A stretch of 64,000 nucleotides of DNA from Chloroflexota bacterium (GTDB lineage: Bacteria > Chloroflexota > Dehalococcoidia > Tepidiformales > Tepidiformaceae): assembly GCA_026702615.1 (NCBI GenBank), contig JAPPBY010000028.1, positions 24,628 through 88,627 on the forward strand, in the 5' to 3' direction. Made by a program: the position numbers and the translations under genes. Within the stretch, counting starts at the first letter, position 1; each line of letters begins with the position of its first letter. This document shows, piece by piece, positions 52,507 to 61,452 of the stretch. The notes beneath the pieces are model-generated. The model had not been told where the DNA came from. It saw only the letters and a program-made list of their open reading frames with translations, and ran no database searches.

Positions 52507-52554
52507 TTGACGATAAACCTTCCCCGTTGTTCAATACGAACGAACATCCGTTCG
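52507..52554 (+). promoter_or_regulatory. lexA promoter with SOS box
   Basis: TTGACG (52507-52512), an exact 17-bp spacer and TTCAAT (52530-52535) form the promoter. CGAACATCCGTTCG (52541-52554) is a perfect palindromic SOS box of the Bacillus/Actinobacteria type (CGAAC-N4-GTTCG). It sits on the transcription start, so LexA should repress its own gene. Confidence 0.8.
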
Positions 52555-52567
52555 CGCGAGGCCAGGC

Positions 52568-53203
52568 ATGAGCGATCTATCGACCAAGCAGAGCCAGATC
52601 ATGGAGTTCATCCGTGGCTTCATCGAGGAGAAGGACTATCCGCCCTCCATCCGCGACATCCAGTTCGGCTGCGGCATCAGCAGCACCTCCGTCGTCGACT
52701 ACAACCTCCGCCGGCTCGAGGAGAAGGGCCTCCTCCGGCGCGATCGCGAGGTCTCCCGCGGCATCGAGCTCCTCGACGGCACCCGTCGCGGGCGCACCGT
52801 CGATGTGCCCGTGCTCGGCGCTATCGCCGCCGGCGAGCCCATCCCCGTCCCCACCAGCGACCGCTGGGCCAGCGACGTCGAGGACACCGTCACCGTCACC
52901 GAGGAGATGGTGCGCGGCCACCAGAACGTCTTCGCCCTGCGCGTGAAGGGCGAGTCGATGATCGAGGACCTCATCGACGACGGCGACATCGTCTTCCTCG
53001 AGCCCGCCACCACCGCCGACGACGGCGACAAGGTCGCCGTCTGGCTCCAGGACCGCGAAGAAGTCACCCTCAAGCGCCTCTACCGCGAGAAGGACCGTAT
53101 CCGCCTGCAGCCCGCCAACTCCACCATGCCCCCTATCTACGTCGACCCCGAGAACGTTAGGATTCAGGGGCGCTTCATCTCCTCAATTAGGCCTAGCGGC
53201 TAG
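52568..53203 (+). CDS. lexA: LexA repressor
   Basis: SOS regulator, 211 aa. Residues 1-65 form the winged HTH (QSQIMEFIRGFIEEKDYPPS, then GISSTSVVDYNLRRLEEKGL). The self-cleavage site is Ala88-Gly89 in VPVLGAIAAGEPIPVP. The catalytic Ser130 lies in VKGESMIEDLIDDGD and Lys155 in DDGDKVAVWL, matching the S24 peptidase fold. The C-terminal RIQGRFISSIRP is the dimerisation strand. GAGG precedes the ATG by seven bases. A promoter with a perfect SOS box lies upstream, which supports autoregulation. Downstream is an orphan dipeptide ABC ATPase gene. Confidence 0.95.
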   Translation: MSDLSTKQSQIMEFIRGFIEEKDYPPSIRDIQFGCGISSTSVVDYNLRRLEEKGLLRRDREVSRGIELLDGTRRGRTVDVPVLGAIAAGEPIPVPTSDRWASDVEDTVTVTEEMVRGHQNVFALRVKGESMIEDLIDDGDIVFLEPATTADDGDKVAVWLQDREEVTLKRLYREKDRIRLQPANSTMPPIYVDPENVRIQGRFISSIRPSG

Positions 53204-53237
53204 CCTCCCAGGGCGGTCCCCGGGCCGGACCTTCGAC

Positions 53238-54221
53238 ATGGCCCAGACCCTCGTCAGCATCCGCGACCTCTCCGTCCGCTATCGCTCGCGCGACGACATG
53301 GCCTATGCCGTCGACCAGGTCTCGCTCGATATCGACCGCGGCAGCGTCTACGCCCTCGTCGGCGAATCCGGCTCCGGCAAGACCACAGTCGGCATGTCCA
53401 TCCTCAACCTGCTCCCCGACGAGGCGGACATCCTCGGCGGCGAGGTCTACTTCGGCCCCGACAACATGCTCACGCTGGACGAGCACTCCCTGCGCCACAC
53501 CCGCGGTCGCCGCATCACGATGATCTTCCAGGACCCCGTCGCCGGTCTGAATCCCGTCATCTCCGTGGGCGAACAGGTGGGCGAGGTGCTCACCACCCAC
53601 CTCGGGATGAACAAGCGGGACGCGCAGTCCGCCTCCGTCGACATCCTCCGTCAGGTGGGCCTCGCCGACCCCGAGCGCGTCGCGAAGTCGTACCCGTTCC
53701 AGCTCTCCGGGGGCATGTGCCAGCGCGTCATGATCGGCATCGCCACCGCCCTCAGCCCCGACCTCATCATCGCCGACGAGCCCACCGCCGCCCTCGACGT
53801 CACCGTCCAGGCCTCCATCCTCCACCAGCTCGATACCCTCCGCCGCGAACACGACACGGCCATCCTCCTGATCACGCACGACTTCGGCGTCGTCTCCCAG
53901 ATTGCCGACCAGGTCGGCGTCATGTACGCCGGCCACCTGGTCGAGTCCGGCCCCGTCCGCGAGGTCCTCCGCTCGCCCTTCCACCCCTACACGCACGGCC
54001 TCCTCGCCGCCCTCCCCCGTCTCGACGACGTCGGCCAGGAGCTCTACGCCCTCCCCGGGACCGCCCCCGAGCTCAAGGAGCCCGCCGGTCACTGCCCATT
54101 CATCCCGCGCTGCCGCAAGGCCATGCAGCAGTGCCGCGACATCGGCCCCCCACAGCTCACGCCCCTGCCCGGCCAGTCCGACCGCTCCCTCGCCTGCTAC
54201 AACCCCGTCTGGCAGGAGTAG
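53238..54221 (+). CDS. dppD: Oligopeptide/dipeptide ABC transporter ATP-binding protein
   Basis: 327-aa ATPase of the DppD/OppD type. Walker A is GESGSGKT near residue 42, the signature is LSGGMCQRVMIGIATAL, Walker B is LIIADEPTAALDVTVQ, and the switch His is in LLITHDFGVV. The C-terminal oligopeptide-transporter extension begins HPYTHGLLAALPRLD and holds four Cys (CPFIPRCRKAMQQCRD and a later C), typical of an iron-sulphur/zinc-like cluster site. No permease, binding protein or DppF gene is adjacent, so this is an orphan ATPase. No strong ribosome site is seen at the ATG. It is convergent with holA, one base away. Confidence 0.88.
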   Translation: MAQTLVSIRDLSVRYRSRDDMAYAVDQVSLDIDRGSVYALVGESGSGKTTVGMSILNLLPDEADILGGEVYFGPDNMLTLDEHSLRHTRGRRITMIFQDPVAGLNPVISVGEQVGEVLTTHLGMNKRDAQSASVDILRQVGLADPERVAKSYPFQLSGGMCQRVMIGIATALSPDLIIADEPTAALDVTVQASILHQLDTLRREHDTAILLITHDFGVVSQIADQVGVMYAGHLVESGPVREVLRSPFHPYTHGLLAALPRLDDVGQELYALPGTAPELKEPAGHCPFIPRCRKAMQQCRDIGPPQLTPLPGQSDRSLACYNPVWQE

Positions 54222-54222
54222 C

Positions 54223-55308
54223 TCAGGAGGCCCGCCGCCCCGCCCGCGGCGCCAGCGCGATCAGCCGTGTGACCGCCACCTCCAGCGCCAGATCGTCCCG
54301 AACCTCGCCCGACTTCATCCCCCGGTCCGCCTCCACCAGGATCTCGTAGGCGCGTTGGACCCCCTCCCGGCCCAACCGCTGCGCCCGCCGGATGGCGGCG
54401 TCGCGCAGACGTGGCCAGGGCCGCCGGATCGCCTTCCCGATGTCCTCCGGACCCTTCCCGTCCTCCAGCAGGTCCAGCACCGTCGAGAGCGGCCGGTACG
54501 CCGCCCCCAGCTGCGACAGCAGGCTGTTCACGCTCTCGCCCCGCGAGAGCAGGAAGCGCAGCGCCTGCAGCGCCTGCGCCGTCTCCCCGTCGAGCACCCC
54601 GTCCACCAGCTGCCAGACCGTGGTCTCCCGCTCGCCCCCGCAGAGCACGTCGATGTCGTCCACCGTCGCCTGGCGACCCATCGTGTAGAGCGCCAGCTTC
54701 TCCAGCTCCCGCGCCAGCTCCAGCGTGTTCGGATGCAGCGCCGCCAGGAGCTGCGCCGGGTCGTCCTCGCCAGGACGCCGCCACTCCTCCTCTGCCGGCA
54801 GCGCCCGCGCCGACCGCCCCCGCTGGAACCGCACACCCTGCTGCTCCGCCTCCTCCCGCACGAACTGCACCAGCTCGCCCCGCTTCAGCTCGGGGAAGTG
54901 CTCCACCTCCACGTTGCCCGTCTCGTCCAGACGCCGCAGGAGCGGGTTGCGGCCAGCGTTCAGCTCGCCCTCGACGAACACGAGCGTCGTCGTCTCGGGG
55001 ATGCCCGCCGCCACTGCCTCGATCAGCGGGTTGAAGGCGTCGACGCGCGGCCCGCGCGGCCCCCCTCCCCGGCCTCCGCCTCTCGCCTCGAACCGCCCCA
55101 GCAGCCCCTCGACCACCACCGTCCGTCGCGGCGAGAGGAACGGCGCCGTCAGCGCCGGGCCCAGGACCTCCTCGGGATTCACGTCGCGACCGTCGAGCAG
55201 CGCCACGTCCGCGCCTGTCGCCCCCGCCTCGCCGCCACCCTCGGCGCGAAGCGCCTCCAGCCGCCGCCGCAGGCGGAGCTCGTCCTGGCCGTGGAGAACG
55301 ATGATCAC
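54223..55308 (-). CDS. holA: DNA polymerase III delta subunit
   Basis: Clamp-loader subunit that opens the beta sliding clamp. About 361 aa. The N-terminus VIIVLHGQDELRLRRRLEAL, together with LSPRRTVVVEGLLGRF and TTTLVFVEGELN, gives the degenerate AAA-like domain I. Domain II is EHFPELKRGELVQFVREEAE. Domain III is RETTVWQLVDGVLDGETAQA and the following helices (residues about 240-345). The start is GTG at 55308; the frame remains open further upstream without homologous sequence. No ribosome site is visible. It is convergent with dppD and divergent from the alcohol dehydrogenase gene. Confidence 0.85.
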   Translation of the reverse strand: MIIVLHGQDELRLRRRLEALRAEGGGEAGATGADVALLDGRDVNPEEVLGPALTAPFLSPRRTVVVEGLLGRFEARGGGRGGGPRGPRVDAFNPLIEAVAAGIPETTTLVFVEGELNAGRNPLLRRLDETGNVEVEHFPELKRGELVQFVREEAEQQGVRFQRGRSARALPAEEEWRRPGEDDPAQLLAALHPNTLELARELEKLALYTMGRQATVDDIDVLCGGERETTVWQLVDGVLDGETAQALQALRFLLSRGESVNSLLSQLGAAYRPLSTVLDLLEDGKGPEDIGKAIRRPWPRLRDAAIRRAQRLGREGVQRAYEILVEADRGMKSGEVRDDLALEVAVTRLIALAPRAGRRAS

Positions 55309-55417
55309 GATCGTCTTGCCGGGGCCGATGATACCCCCGCCCGCCGCCCCCTGGCCCTTCCCCGTACAATCCCCGCCGGCGCTCCGCCCGTCCGGTGGAC
55401 GCGCTCGGAGGTATCGA

Positions 55418-56503
55418 ATGGAAGCGAAAGCGGCCGTGCTGCGTGGTTCGGGCTCTCCCCTCGAAGTCAAGACCGTCACCGTCGACGATCCCGGTCCCGG
55501 ACAGGTGCGGGTCAAGCTGGCCGCCTGCGGCCTCTGCCACACCGACCTGTCCGTGATGCAGTCGGTGCTGCCCCAGACCAACGCCATGGTTCTGGGCCAC
55601 GAGGGCGCCGGCGTCGTTGAGTCCGTGGGCGAGGGTGTCACCACGCTCGAGCCCGGCGACCACGTCGTCATGACGACGACCGCCTTCTGCGGGCGCTGCC
55701 CCCTCTGTGTCGAGGGCATGTACGCCCAGTGCGAGCGCATGCCCCTCAACATGGGCGGCAACTTCCCCTACCACGTTGATGGGCTGGACCTGATGCCCTT
55801 CGCCTCCATCGGCGGCCTCTGCGAGTACACCGTCGTCGCCGAGCACACCGCCATCAAGATCGACAAGGACATCCCCCTGGTCAGCGCTTCCCTACTCGGC
55901 TGCGGCGTGATCACGGGCGTGGGCGCCGCCATCAACACGGCCGAGGTCCGCCCCGGCACGAGCTGCGCCATCTGGGGGTGCGGCGGAGTCGGCCTGAGCG
56001 TCCTGCAGGGCTGCCGCATCGCCGGCGCCTCGACGATGATCTCGATCGACATGAACCCCGCCAAGCTCGAGTACGCCAAGAACCTCGGCGCCACCCACGT
56101 CATCGATGCCTCCCAGGAGAACGCGGTGGAGCAGGTGATGGCGCTCACCGGCGGCCGCGGCGCCGATTACACCTTCGAGGCCATCGGCGTCGGCTCCGCC
56201 ATGGAGGAGGCCTACATGGCCGCCCGCCGTGGCGGAACCTGCACCATCGTGGGCGTCGGGCGCTTCGACGACACGTTCGCGCTCTCGGCCGGCCTCGTCG
56301 CCATCATGGAGAAGACGATCAAGGGCTCGTTCTGTGGGAAGGGCGCCAGCGTGCGCGACTTCCCCCGCATGATCGAGTGGTACCGCCAGGGCAAGCTCGA
56401 CCTCGACTCGCTCGTCACCACCACCTACCCGATCGAGGACGTGGCCCAGGCCTACGAGGACATGGAAGCCGGCAAGAACGCGCGGGGAGTCGTCGTCTTC
56501 TAG
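55418..56503 (+). CDS. Zinc-dependent alcohol dehydrogenase (class III-like MDR)
   Basis: 361-aa medium-chain dehydrogenase. Catalytic zinc ligands are in CGLCHTD and GHEGAGVV. The structural zinc site is the four-Cys set CGRCPLCVEGMYAQC. The NAD(P)-binding loop is WGCGGVGLSVLQG with ISIDMNPAK, whose Asp favours NAD. It resembles the class III and mycothiol/aryl-alcohol dehydrogenase groups. GGAGG lies six bases before ATG 55418, and TACAAT some 47 bases upstream provides a leadered promoter. The substrate is likely a primary or aromatic alcohol; not determined. Confidence 0.9.
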   Translation: MEAKAAVLRGSGSPLEVKTVTVDDPGPGQVRVKLAACGLCHTDLSVMQSVLPQTNAMVLGHEGAGVVESVGEGVTTLEPGDHVVMTTTAFCGRCPLCVEGMYAQCERMPLNMGGNFPYHVDGLDLMPFASIGGLCEYTVVAEHTAIKIDKDIPLVSASLLGCGVITGVGAAINTAEVRPGTSCAIWGCGGVGLSVLQGCRIAGASTMISIDMNPAKLEYAKNLGATHVIDASQENAVEQVMALTGGRGADYTFEAIGVGSAMEEAYMAARRGGTCTIVGVGRFDDTFALSAGLVAIMEKTIKGSFCGKGASVRDFPRMIEWYRQGKLDLDSLVTTTYPIEDVAQAYEDMEAGKNARGVVVF

Positions 56504-56525
56504 GTCGGGCCCGACGCCCGGGCGC

Positions 56526-57596
56526 TCAGTCCTGGCTGAGGGCGTTTTCCTCGATCCAGCCGTCCACGCGCCGCCACTGCGCGTGCAGCCACGACGTGCG
56601 CCCCCCGATGTCCTCCGGAACCTCCGCCCGGGGAACGCGCCAGAACGCGATGCGCACCTCCCGCCGCAGGATGCCGCCCGCCAGCAGCGAACGGTAGCTG
56701 CCCCCCTCCAGGCCCGTGTGGGCGCAGAAGACCACGTCCGCGTGCGGCGCTCGCTCGAGCAGCGCCAGCGGCCCGCCCAGCTGTGGCGGTAGTACGTGGC
56801 GCAGTCCCTCGGCGAGCTGCGCCTCCTCCTCGTCGCCGCTGCGGCGCATGCGCGCCACCGCCCGCGCCAGCCGCGCCGGTGTGAAGAGCGCGCCCTCGGG
56901 AAAGACCAGCACCCCCTCGCGTGGTTCGAGCTCATCGGCCAGCGCCGAGACCTTCGCGATCTGCCGCGAGCCCTCGCGGGAGCCCACCGTCAGGAACGTG
57001 CTCCGCAGCCGGTGGCCGACGAAGTCGATGCACGGGTCTCGCACCAGCCACGAGTTCATCACCCAGCGCAGCCAGAGTCCGTGCCGCCCCTCCAGGAACA
57101 CCAGCGGCAGCAGGTTGTCGACCGGCGAGACGTGCCGGCAGAACACGATCACCGGCCCCTCCGCCGCCTCCTCGTCCCCCTCCACGTCCACGCGCATCTC
57201 GAACAGCCGCACGATGCTCCAGAACACCCAGCGCGCCCACACCCGCGCGAACCAGTGATGCAGCGCCAGCCTCCGGTGTTCGCTCCCCTGCCCCAGCAGC
57301 CAGAGTGGCAGGAAGAGCACCAGCCCGAACGTCTCCACTGCCAGGTACGCCCAGAGCGCCAGGATGCAGCGCACGAAGATCGTGCCCCGCCCCCGTGCGA
57401 GGTCGCCGGTGAGCGCGACCACCAGGAAGATCGGCGCCGCCGCCGTGTTGATCAGGAACGACGCCAGGTAGATGGGTACGGTCACCGTTCGCCGCGCGTA
57501 GCGCAGCGCCAGCCGCTCGCGCCCGATGTCGCGTTCGCGAGTCAGGCGGTCGAGGAGTGAAGGCGGTCGTGACGGGGCCGGCGTCGCGGTGCTCAC
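56526..57596 (-). CDS. PlsC-like lysophospholipid acyltransferase, membrane-associated
   Basis: 356-aa protein with two to three N-terminal membrane helices (about residues 38-65 and 75-105) and an acyltransferase domain. The catalytic H-x4-D is HVSPVD in VIVFCRHVSPVDNL. The substrate-site motif appears as VLVFPEGALFTP, and GFSRE/GGR-like residues are in GSREGSRQIA. It would transfer an acyl group onto a lysophosphatidate or similar acceptor at the inner membrane. The start codon is GTG 57596 with TACCCT seven bases upstream. plsX is also in the window but 6 kb away. Confidence 0.82.
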   Translation of the reverse strand: MSTATPAPSRPPSLLDRLTRERDIGRERLALRYARRTVTVPIYLASFLINTAAAPIFLVVALTGDLARGRGTIFVRCILALWAYLAVETFGLVLFLPLWLLGQGSEHRRLALHHWFARVWARWVFWSIVRLFEMRVDVEGDEEAAEGPVIVFCRHVSPVDNLLPLVFLEGRHGLWLRWVMNSWLVRDPCIDFVGHRLRSTFLTVGSREGSRQIAKVSALADELEPREGVLVFPEGALFTPARLARAVARMRRSGDEEEAQLAEGLRHVLPPQLGGPLALLERAPHADVVFCAHTGLEGGSYRSLLAGGILRREVRIAFWRVPRAEVPEDIGGRTSWLHAQWRRVDGWIEENALSQD

Positions 57597-57697
57597 CGAG
57601 CGTAGGGTAGCGAACGCCGCCCATGTGCGCCTTTCTCCATGCCTCTAGGTCTGCCGTCGCTTAGAGTCTCGCTGACCAGCCGCGGGGGGAGGCGAAC

Positions 57698-58924
57698 GTG
57701 ACCTTTTCCGATGAAGTCCGCGCCCGGCTGCAGGCGCGATCCGCCCGGCCGCCCGCACCCGAGCCCGTCCGCCTTCCCGCCCGCCGCTTCGTCGACCGCA
57801 CCTTCTACGAAGCCGAACGCGCCGAGATCTTCGGCAAGGCCTGGCTGCTCGCGGGCCGCGTCGACGAGATCGCGCGCCCCGGCCTCTACATGACCTGGGA
57901 GAAGACGCGCGTCCCCCTCCTCCTCGTCCACGCCGTCGACGACGTGATCCGCTGCTTCTACAACTCCTGCCGCCACCGCGGCGCGCCCGTCGTGCGCATC
58001 CCCCGCGGACGCAACCGCGCCCTCCGCTGCCAGTACCACAGCTGGACCTACGACACCTCCGGCAAGCTCGTCTCCGTTCCCGATGAACGTGACTTCGTCG
58101 ACCTCCGTCGCGAGGAGCGCGCGCTCGTGCCCGTCTCCTGCGAGGTCAGGAATAGCGCCATCTTCGTGAACGAAGGCCCCGAAGCGGACCTCGGGAGCTG
58201 GTTCGGGGGCCCGGGCAACGAGCTCACGGTCGAGAGCGAAGGGCTGCTCACCCTCGACCAGCGGTCGGTCACCATCCCCGTCAACTGGAAGCGCGTCATG
58301 GGCCGGTTGCTCGCCTCGCCCCCCTCCCTTCCCCGCCCCGGTGCGGGCGCCCCGGCGATCACCGCCGCCGACGTCGAGCGGCTCGATGGCGGCCACCTGC
58401 GCATCGTCGCCCCCTTCGATGCCGCCGGCGCCTCCGCCCTCGGCCTCGCCGGCCCGCTCGACTGGGCGGACCTCAGCGACGCGGACCTCCCCCCGGTCCA
58501 TGGCCTCGGCCCGATGCTCAGTTCGACCGCCACCACCTACCTGTTCTTCCCCAACCTGCTCGTCAGCTATACGCCCAGCGGCATCTTCAACTTCACGGTC
58601 TGGCCCGGCGACGAGGAGACGACCCTGCTCGAAGCGACCTGGCTCGCCCCCGACTGGGGCGAGGAGGACTCGCCTGCCGATACGCCCGTGTGGGCCGAGC
58701 GCATCGAGTGGGCGCAGGCCCAGCTCGATGCGATGGCCGCGGCCCTCGATGGCGCCCAGGACGAGATGAAGGAGCCCGCCCGCCAGGGCCTCTCCCTGCA
58801 GGACGATTCCGAGGCCGTCCGCCTCTGGAACGAGGCGCTCGACGCCCACCTGCGCGGGGCGGTGCCCCCCGACGCTCTCACCGGCGCCGCCCCCGGCGAG
58901 GTCCGCAGCCCGCTTCCGTCCTAG
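57698..58924 (+). CDS. Rieske-domain oxygenase-like protein lacking the mononuclear iron motif
   Basis: 408-aa protein related to ring-hydroxylating oxygenase alpha subunits. The Rieske cluster ligands are intact (CRHRGAP, then CQYHSWTYD near residues 93-115). Where the family has NWK-x-ENxxE-x-YH-x4-H, this reads NWKRVMGRLLASPPSLPRPG, so neither His is present and a Pro/Ala-rich stretch follows. It may be an electron-transfer or binding protein, or a degenerate enzyme. GGGGAGG precedes GTG 57698. The stop overlaps the convergent GMC gene stop within CTAG. The earlier Rieske gene at 3192 keeps the site. Confidence 0.78.
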   Translation: MTFSDEVRARLQARSARPPAPEPVRLPARRFVDRTFYEAERAEIFGKAWLLAGRVDEIARPGLYMTWEKTRVPLLLVHAVDDVIRCFYNSCRHRGAPVVRIPRGRNRALRCQYHSWTYDTSGKLVSVPDERDFVDLRREERALVPVSCEVRNSAIFVNEGPEADLGSWFGGPGNELTVESEGLLTLDQRSVTIPVNWKRVMGRLLASPPSLPRPGAGAPAITAADVERLDGGHLRIVAPFDAAGASALGLAGPLDWADLSDADLPPVHGLGPMLSSTATTYLFFPNLLVSYTPSGIFNFTVWPGDEETTLLEATWLAPDWGEEDSPADTPVWAERIEWAQAQLDAMAAALDGAQDEMKEPARQGLSLQDDSEAVRLWNEALDAHLRGAVPPDALTGAAPGEVRSPLPS

Positions 58925-60483
58925 GCCAGGTCCGCGGTCATCCACTCGGCGATGCGCTCGCCGATCATCATGCAGGTGAAGTTCGTGTTCGCCCGGATGA
59001 TCGTCGGCATGATCGATCCGTCCGCCACCCGCAGACCCTCCACGCCATGGACCCGCCCCTCGCTGTCGACCACCGCCCCCTCCGCCGGGTCCGGGCCCAT
59101 CGGGCACGTGCAGGTCGGGTGGGCCATGCTCGAGGCCGCGCCGTGAATCCACTGGTCGAGCTTCGCGTCGTCGTCCAGCGTCTCCTGGTCGAGGTCGACG
59201 GGCCCCGTGTGGAACGGCGCCAGCTCCGGTGAGTGGGCCAGGCGCCACGCCAGCCGCGCTCCCTCGCGCAGGCGGACGCGGTCCGACTCGTCCTCGTCGA
59301 ACTTCAGGTCGATCGCGGGCCTGACCGTGTAGTCGGCGCTCGCCAGCGTGACCGACCCGTACGAGTTCGGGAGCTGGACGCCCGGCGAGACCGCGAACAC
59401 CCACTCCGGCTCGCCGTCCTCCTCGCCCTGCCAGGTCCCGTAGCGTCCCCCCGGCGCAAAGAAGATGTGCCCAAGCAGGTACACCTGCATGTCGTTGAAC
59501 TCCCCCGTCGACGAGGTGTAACGCAAGAGGGTCTGCAGGAGCGGCTTCTCCGGGTCGACAACCCCCGGTTTCGGGTGTAGCAGCAGCGGCGTCATCGGGT
59601 GGTCCATCAGGTGCTTGCCGACGCCGGGCAGGTCCGCGACCGACTCGATCCCCAGCTCCGCCAGCTCACCCGCTGGGCCGATGCCGCTCCGCAGGAGGAT
59701 CGCCGGACTCATGATCGCGCCCGCGGAGAGCACGATCTCCCGCCCCCGCACCTCCTGCAACTCCCCGTCGCACTCGACCCGCAGCCCCACCGCGCGGCCG
59801 TCCTCGACCAGCACGCGATCGACGAGGCAGTGGCTGCGGATCGTGAGGTTGAGCCGGTTGCGGGCGGGCGAGAGGAAGCCAAGGTTGGCCGACCAGCGCG
59901 TCATCTCGCCGGGGCCGCCCCGGTTCATGGCCGCGCGCGTGATGCCCGTCGTCTCGGGGTCGTTCTGGTCGCGGTCCTCCTCGAAGCCCGCTGCCAGGCA
60001 GGCGTCATAGAACCCCTGCTGCACGGGCGCCAGCTGCTCGCGCGTCCAGCGGCGCACGGGAATGGGACCGCCCTGGCCGTGGAAGTCGCCGTGCTCGTCC
60101 CGGTCGTCCTCGATCGCGCGGAAGTAGGGGAGGCACTGCTCCCAGCGCCAGCGCTCGTCGCCGGTAATCTCTGCCCAGCGGTCGTAGTCGCCCGGCGCCC
60201 CGCGGATGGCGACGCCCGTGTTGATGGCCGACGAACCTCCGACCAGCTTCCCCCGCGGCAGCGGCGCCACCCGCCCCGGCACGAAGGTCGCGTTGAATCC
60301 CCAGTCGTGGTGAACCGTCGAGGGCTCGTGGATGCTGTTCACGTCGTGTGGGAGCGACTCAAGGGTTGCGTAGTCGGGGCCGGCGTCGAGCAGGAGCACC
60401 GACCGCGACCGGTCCTCACTCAGCCGCGAGGCGAGGACCGCCCCGGACGACCCCGCCCCCACGATGATGACGTCGTACTCCAT
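58921..60483 (-). CDS. GMC-family FAD-dependent oxidoreductase (choline dehydrogenase-like)
   Basis: 520-aa flavoprotein. The N-terminal FAD loop is YDVIIVGAGSSGAVLASRLSE with LLLDAGPD. GMC signature 1 is PRGKLVGGSSAINTGVAIRG and signature 2 is GAIMSPAILLRSGIGP. The active-site segment is AHPTCTCPMGPD, with the catalytic His as in HP-x-G-T-C-x-M-G, and near the C-terminus ANTNFTCMMIGERIAEW gives Asn as the second residue. It oxidises an alcohol, probably using quinone or oxygen. ATG 60483 overlaps the aldo/keto reductase stop as TGATG, linking it to the AKR-metF run. The substrate cannot be set. Confidence 0.87.
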   Translation of the reverse strand: MEYDVIIVGAGSSGAVLASRLSEDRSRSVLLLDAGPDYATLESLPHDVNSIHEPSTVHHDWGFNATFVPGRVAPLPRGKLVGGSSAINTGVAIRGAPGDYDRWAEITGDERWRWEQCLPYFRAIEDDRDEHGDFHGQGGPIPVRRWTREQLAPVQQGFYDACLAAGFEEDRDQNDPETTGITRAAMNRGGPGEMTRWSANLGFLSPARNRLNLTIRSHCLVDRVLVEDGRAVGLRVECDGELQEVRGREIVLSAGAIMSPAILLRSGIGPAGELAELGIESVADLPGVGKHLMDHPMTPLLLHPKPGVVDPEKPLLQTLLRYTSSTGEFNDMQVYLLGHIFFAPGGRYGTWQGEEDGEPEWVFAVSPGVQLPNSYGSVTLASADYTVRPAIDLKFDEDESDRVRLREGARLAWRLAHSPELAPFHTGPVDLDQETLDDDAKLDQWIHGAASSMAHPTCTCPMGPDPAEGAVVDSEGRVHGVEGLRVADGSIMPTIIRANTNFTCMMIGERIAEWMTADLA

Positions 60484-61439
60484 CAGCCCTGCCCCTCCGC
60501 AACGGCCGCGTCGATGCGCGCCATGAGCTCGGGGTCGAGCGGGCCCTTCGCCTCCGCCTCCAGGCACTCCGACAGCTCGGCCCGGTTCTTCACTCCCAGG
60601 ATCACCGTGGCGATGCCTTCCATCGAGAGCGTGTAGCGGTGCGCGAGCGAGGCGGGCGACTCGCCCACCTCCGCCGCCAGCGCCCGGAACGGCGCCGCCC
60701 GCCGGAAATCGACCACCTCCGGGTGGTCATCCGGCAGGTCCCGGTCGATTGCGTCCGTGAGCGCGCCCGCCTGCACCGCGCGGATACCCATCACGCCCAC
60801 GCCCCGCGCGTTCGCCGCCGCGATCAGCTCCCGCGGGCGCGCGTCCTCCTCGTAGGCGCGCATGCCGCCGGGCGAATCGAGCAGGTTGGCCACGCACTGG
60901 ATGGCCGCCGGCGCCGGGTCTTCCGCGAGCGTCTCCAGGAGCGCGCTCGGCACCCCCACCCCGCTCACCCCCCACGCCCCGATCGTGCCGTCCGCCACCA
61001 TCGCCTCGAAGGCGGGCCGCGCCGCCTCCACGAACAGGCTGCGGGGTGTCCCCCGTCCCTCGAATCCGTCCGGTACGACCATCCCGTGCAGGAAGAACAG
61101 GTCGACCCGCTCCAGCCGCAGCCGGTCGAGACTCGCCGCCAGCGCCTGCCGCAGCGCCCCCGCCACCTCACCCGCGGGCACGTTCCCCAGGTGGTGCTTC
61201 GTCGAGATACGCACGCCGTCCGGCAGCCGCCCCCCGAAGGCCTCCCCCACGACGCGCTCCGCCTCGCCGTTTCCGTACCCAGGCGCCACGTCGAGGAAGG
61301 TGATGCCGCCCTCGACCGCCGCGAGGACCGTCTCGACCGCTTCCTCGCGCGTCGTCGCGCCCCAGACCCCGCCGGTGCCGCCGCCCCCGAGCGTGAGGGC
61401 GCTGACCGGCCCGAGCCTTCCGAACGTTCGCGTTTCCAT
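60483..61439 (-). CDS. Aldo/keto reductase
   Basis: 318-aa TIM-barrel NADPH-dependent reductase. The catalytic tetrad is visible: Asp and Tyr in FLDVAPGYGNGEAER, Lys in RISTKHHLG and His in DLFFLHGM. The C-terminal phosphate-binding segment is ATVILGVKNRAELSECL. It may act on the same compound as the overlapping GMC oxidoreductase. The start at 61439 has TAGACT seven bases upstream and no ribosome site. The TAG of that hexamer is the metF stop codon, so this operon may have an internal promoter. Confidence 0.88.
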   Translation of the reverse strand: METRTFGRLGPVSALTLGGGGTGGVWGATTREEAVETVLAAVEGGITFLDVAPGYGNGEAERVVGEAFGGRLPDGVRISTKHHLGNVPAGEVAGALRQALAASLDRLRLERVDLFFLHGMVVPDGFEGRGTPRSLFVEAARPAFEAMVADGTIGAWGVSGVGVPSALLETLAEDPAPAAIQCVANLLDSPGGMRAYEEDARPRELIAAANARGVGVMGIRAVQAGALTDAIDRDLPDDHPEVVDFRRAAPFRALAAEVGESPASLAHRYTLSMEGIATVILGVKNRAELSECLEAEAKGPLDPELMARIDAAVAEGQG

Positions 61440-61446
61440 GCGCGCG

Positions 61447-61452
61447 AGTCTA
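61447..61452 (-). promoter_or_regulatory. -10 TAGACT overlapping the metF stop codon
   Basis: Minus-strand TAGACT (61452-61447) ends seven bases before ATG 61439; its TAG is the metF stop. Confidence 0.45.
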
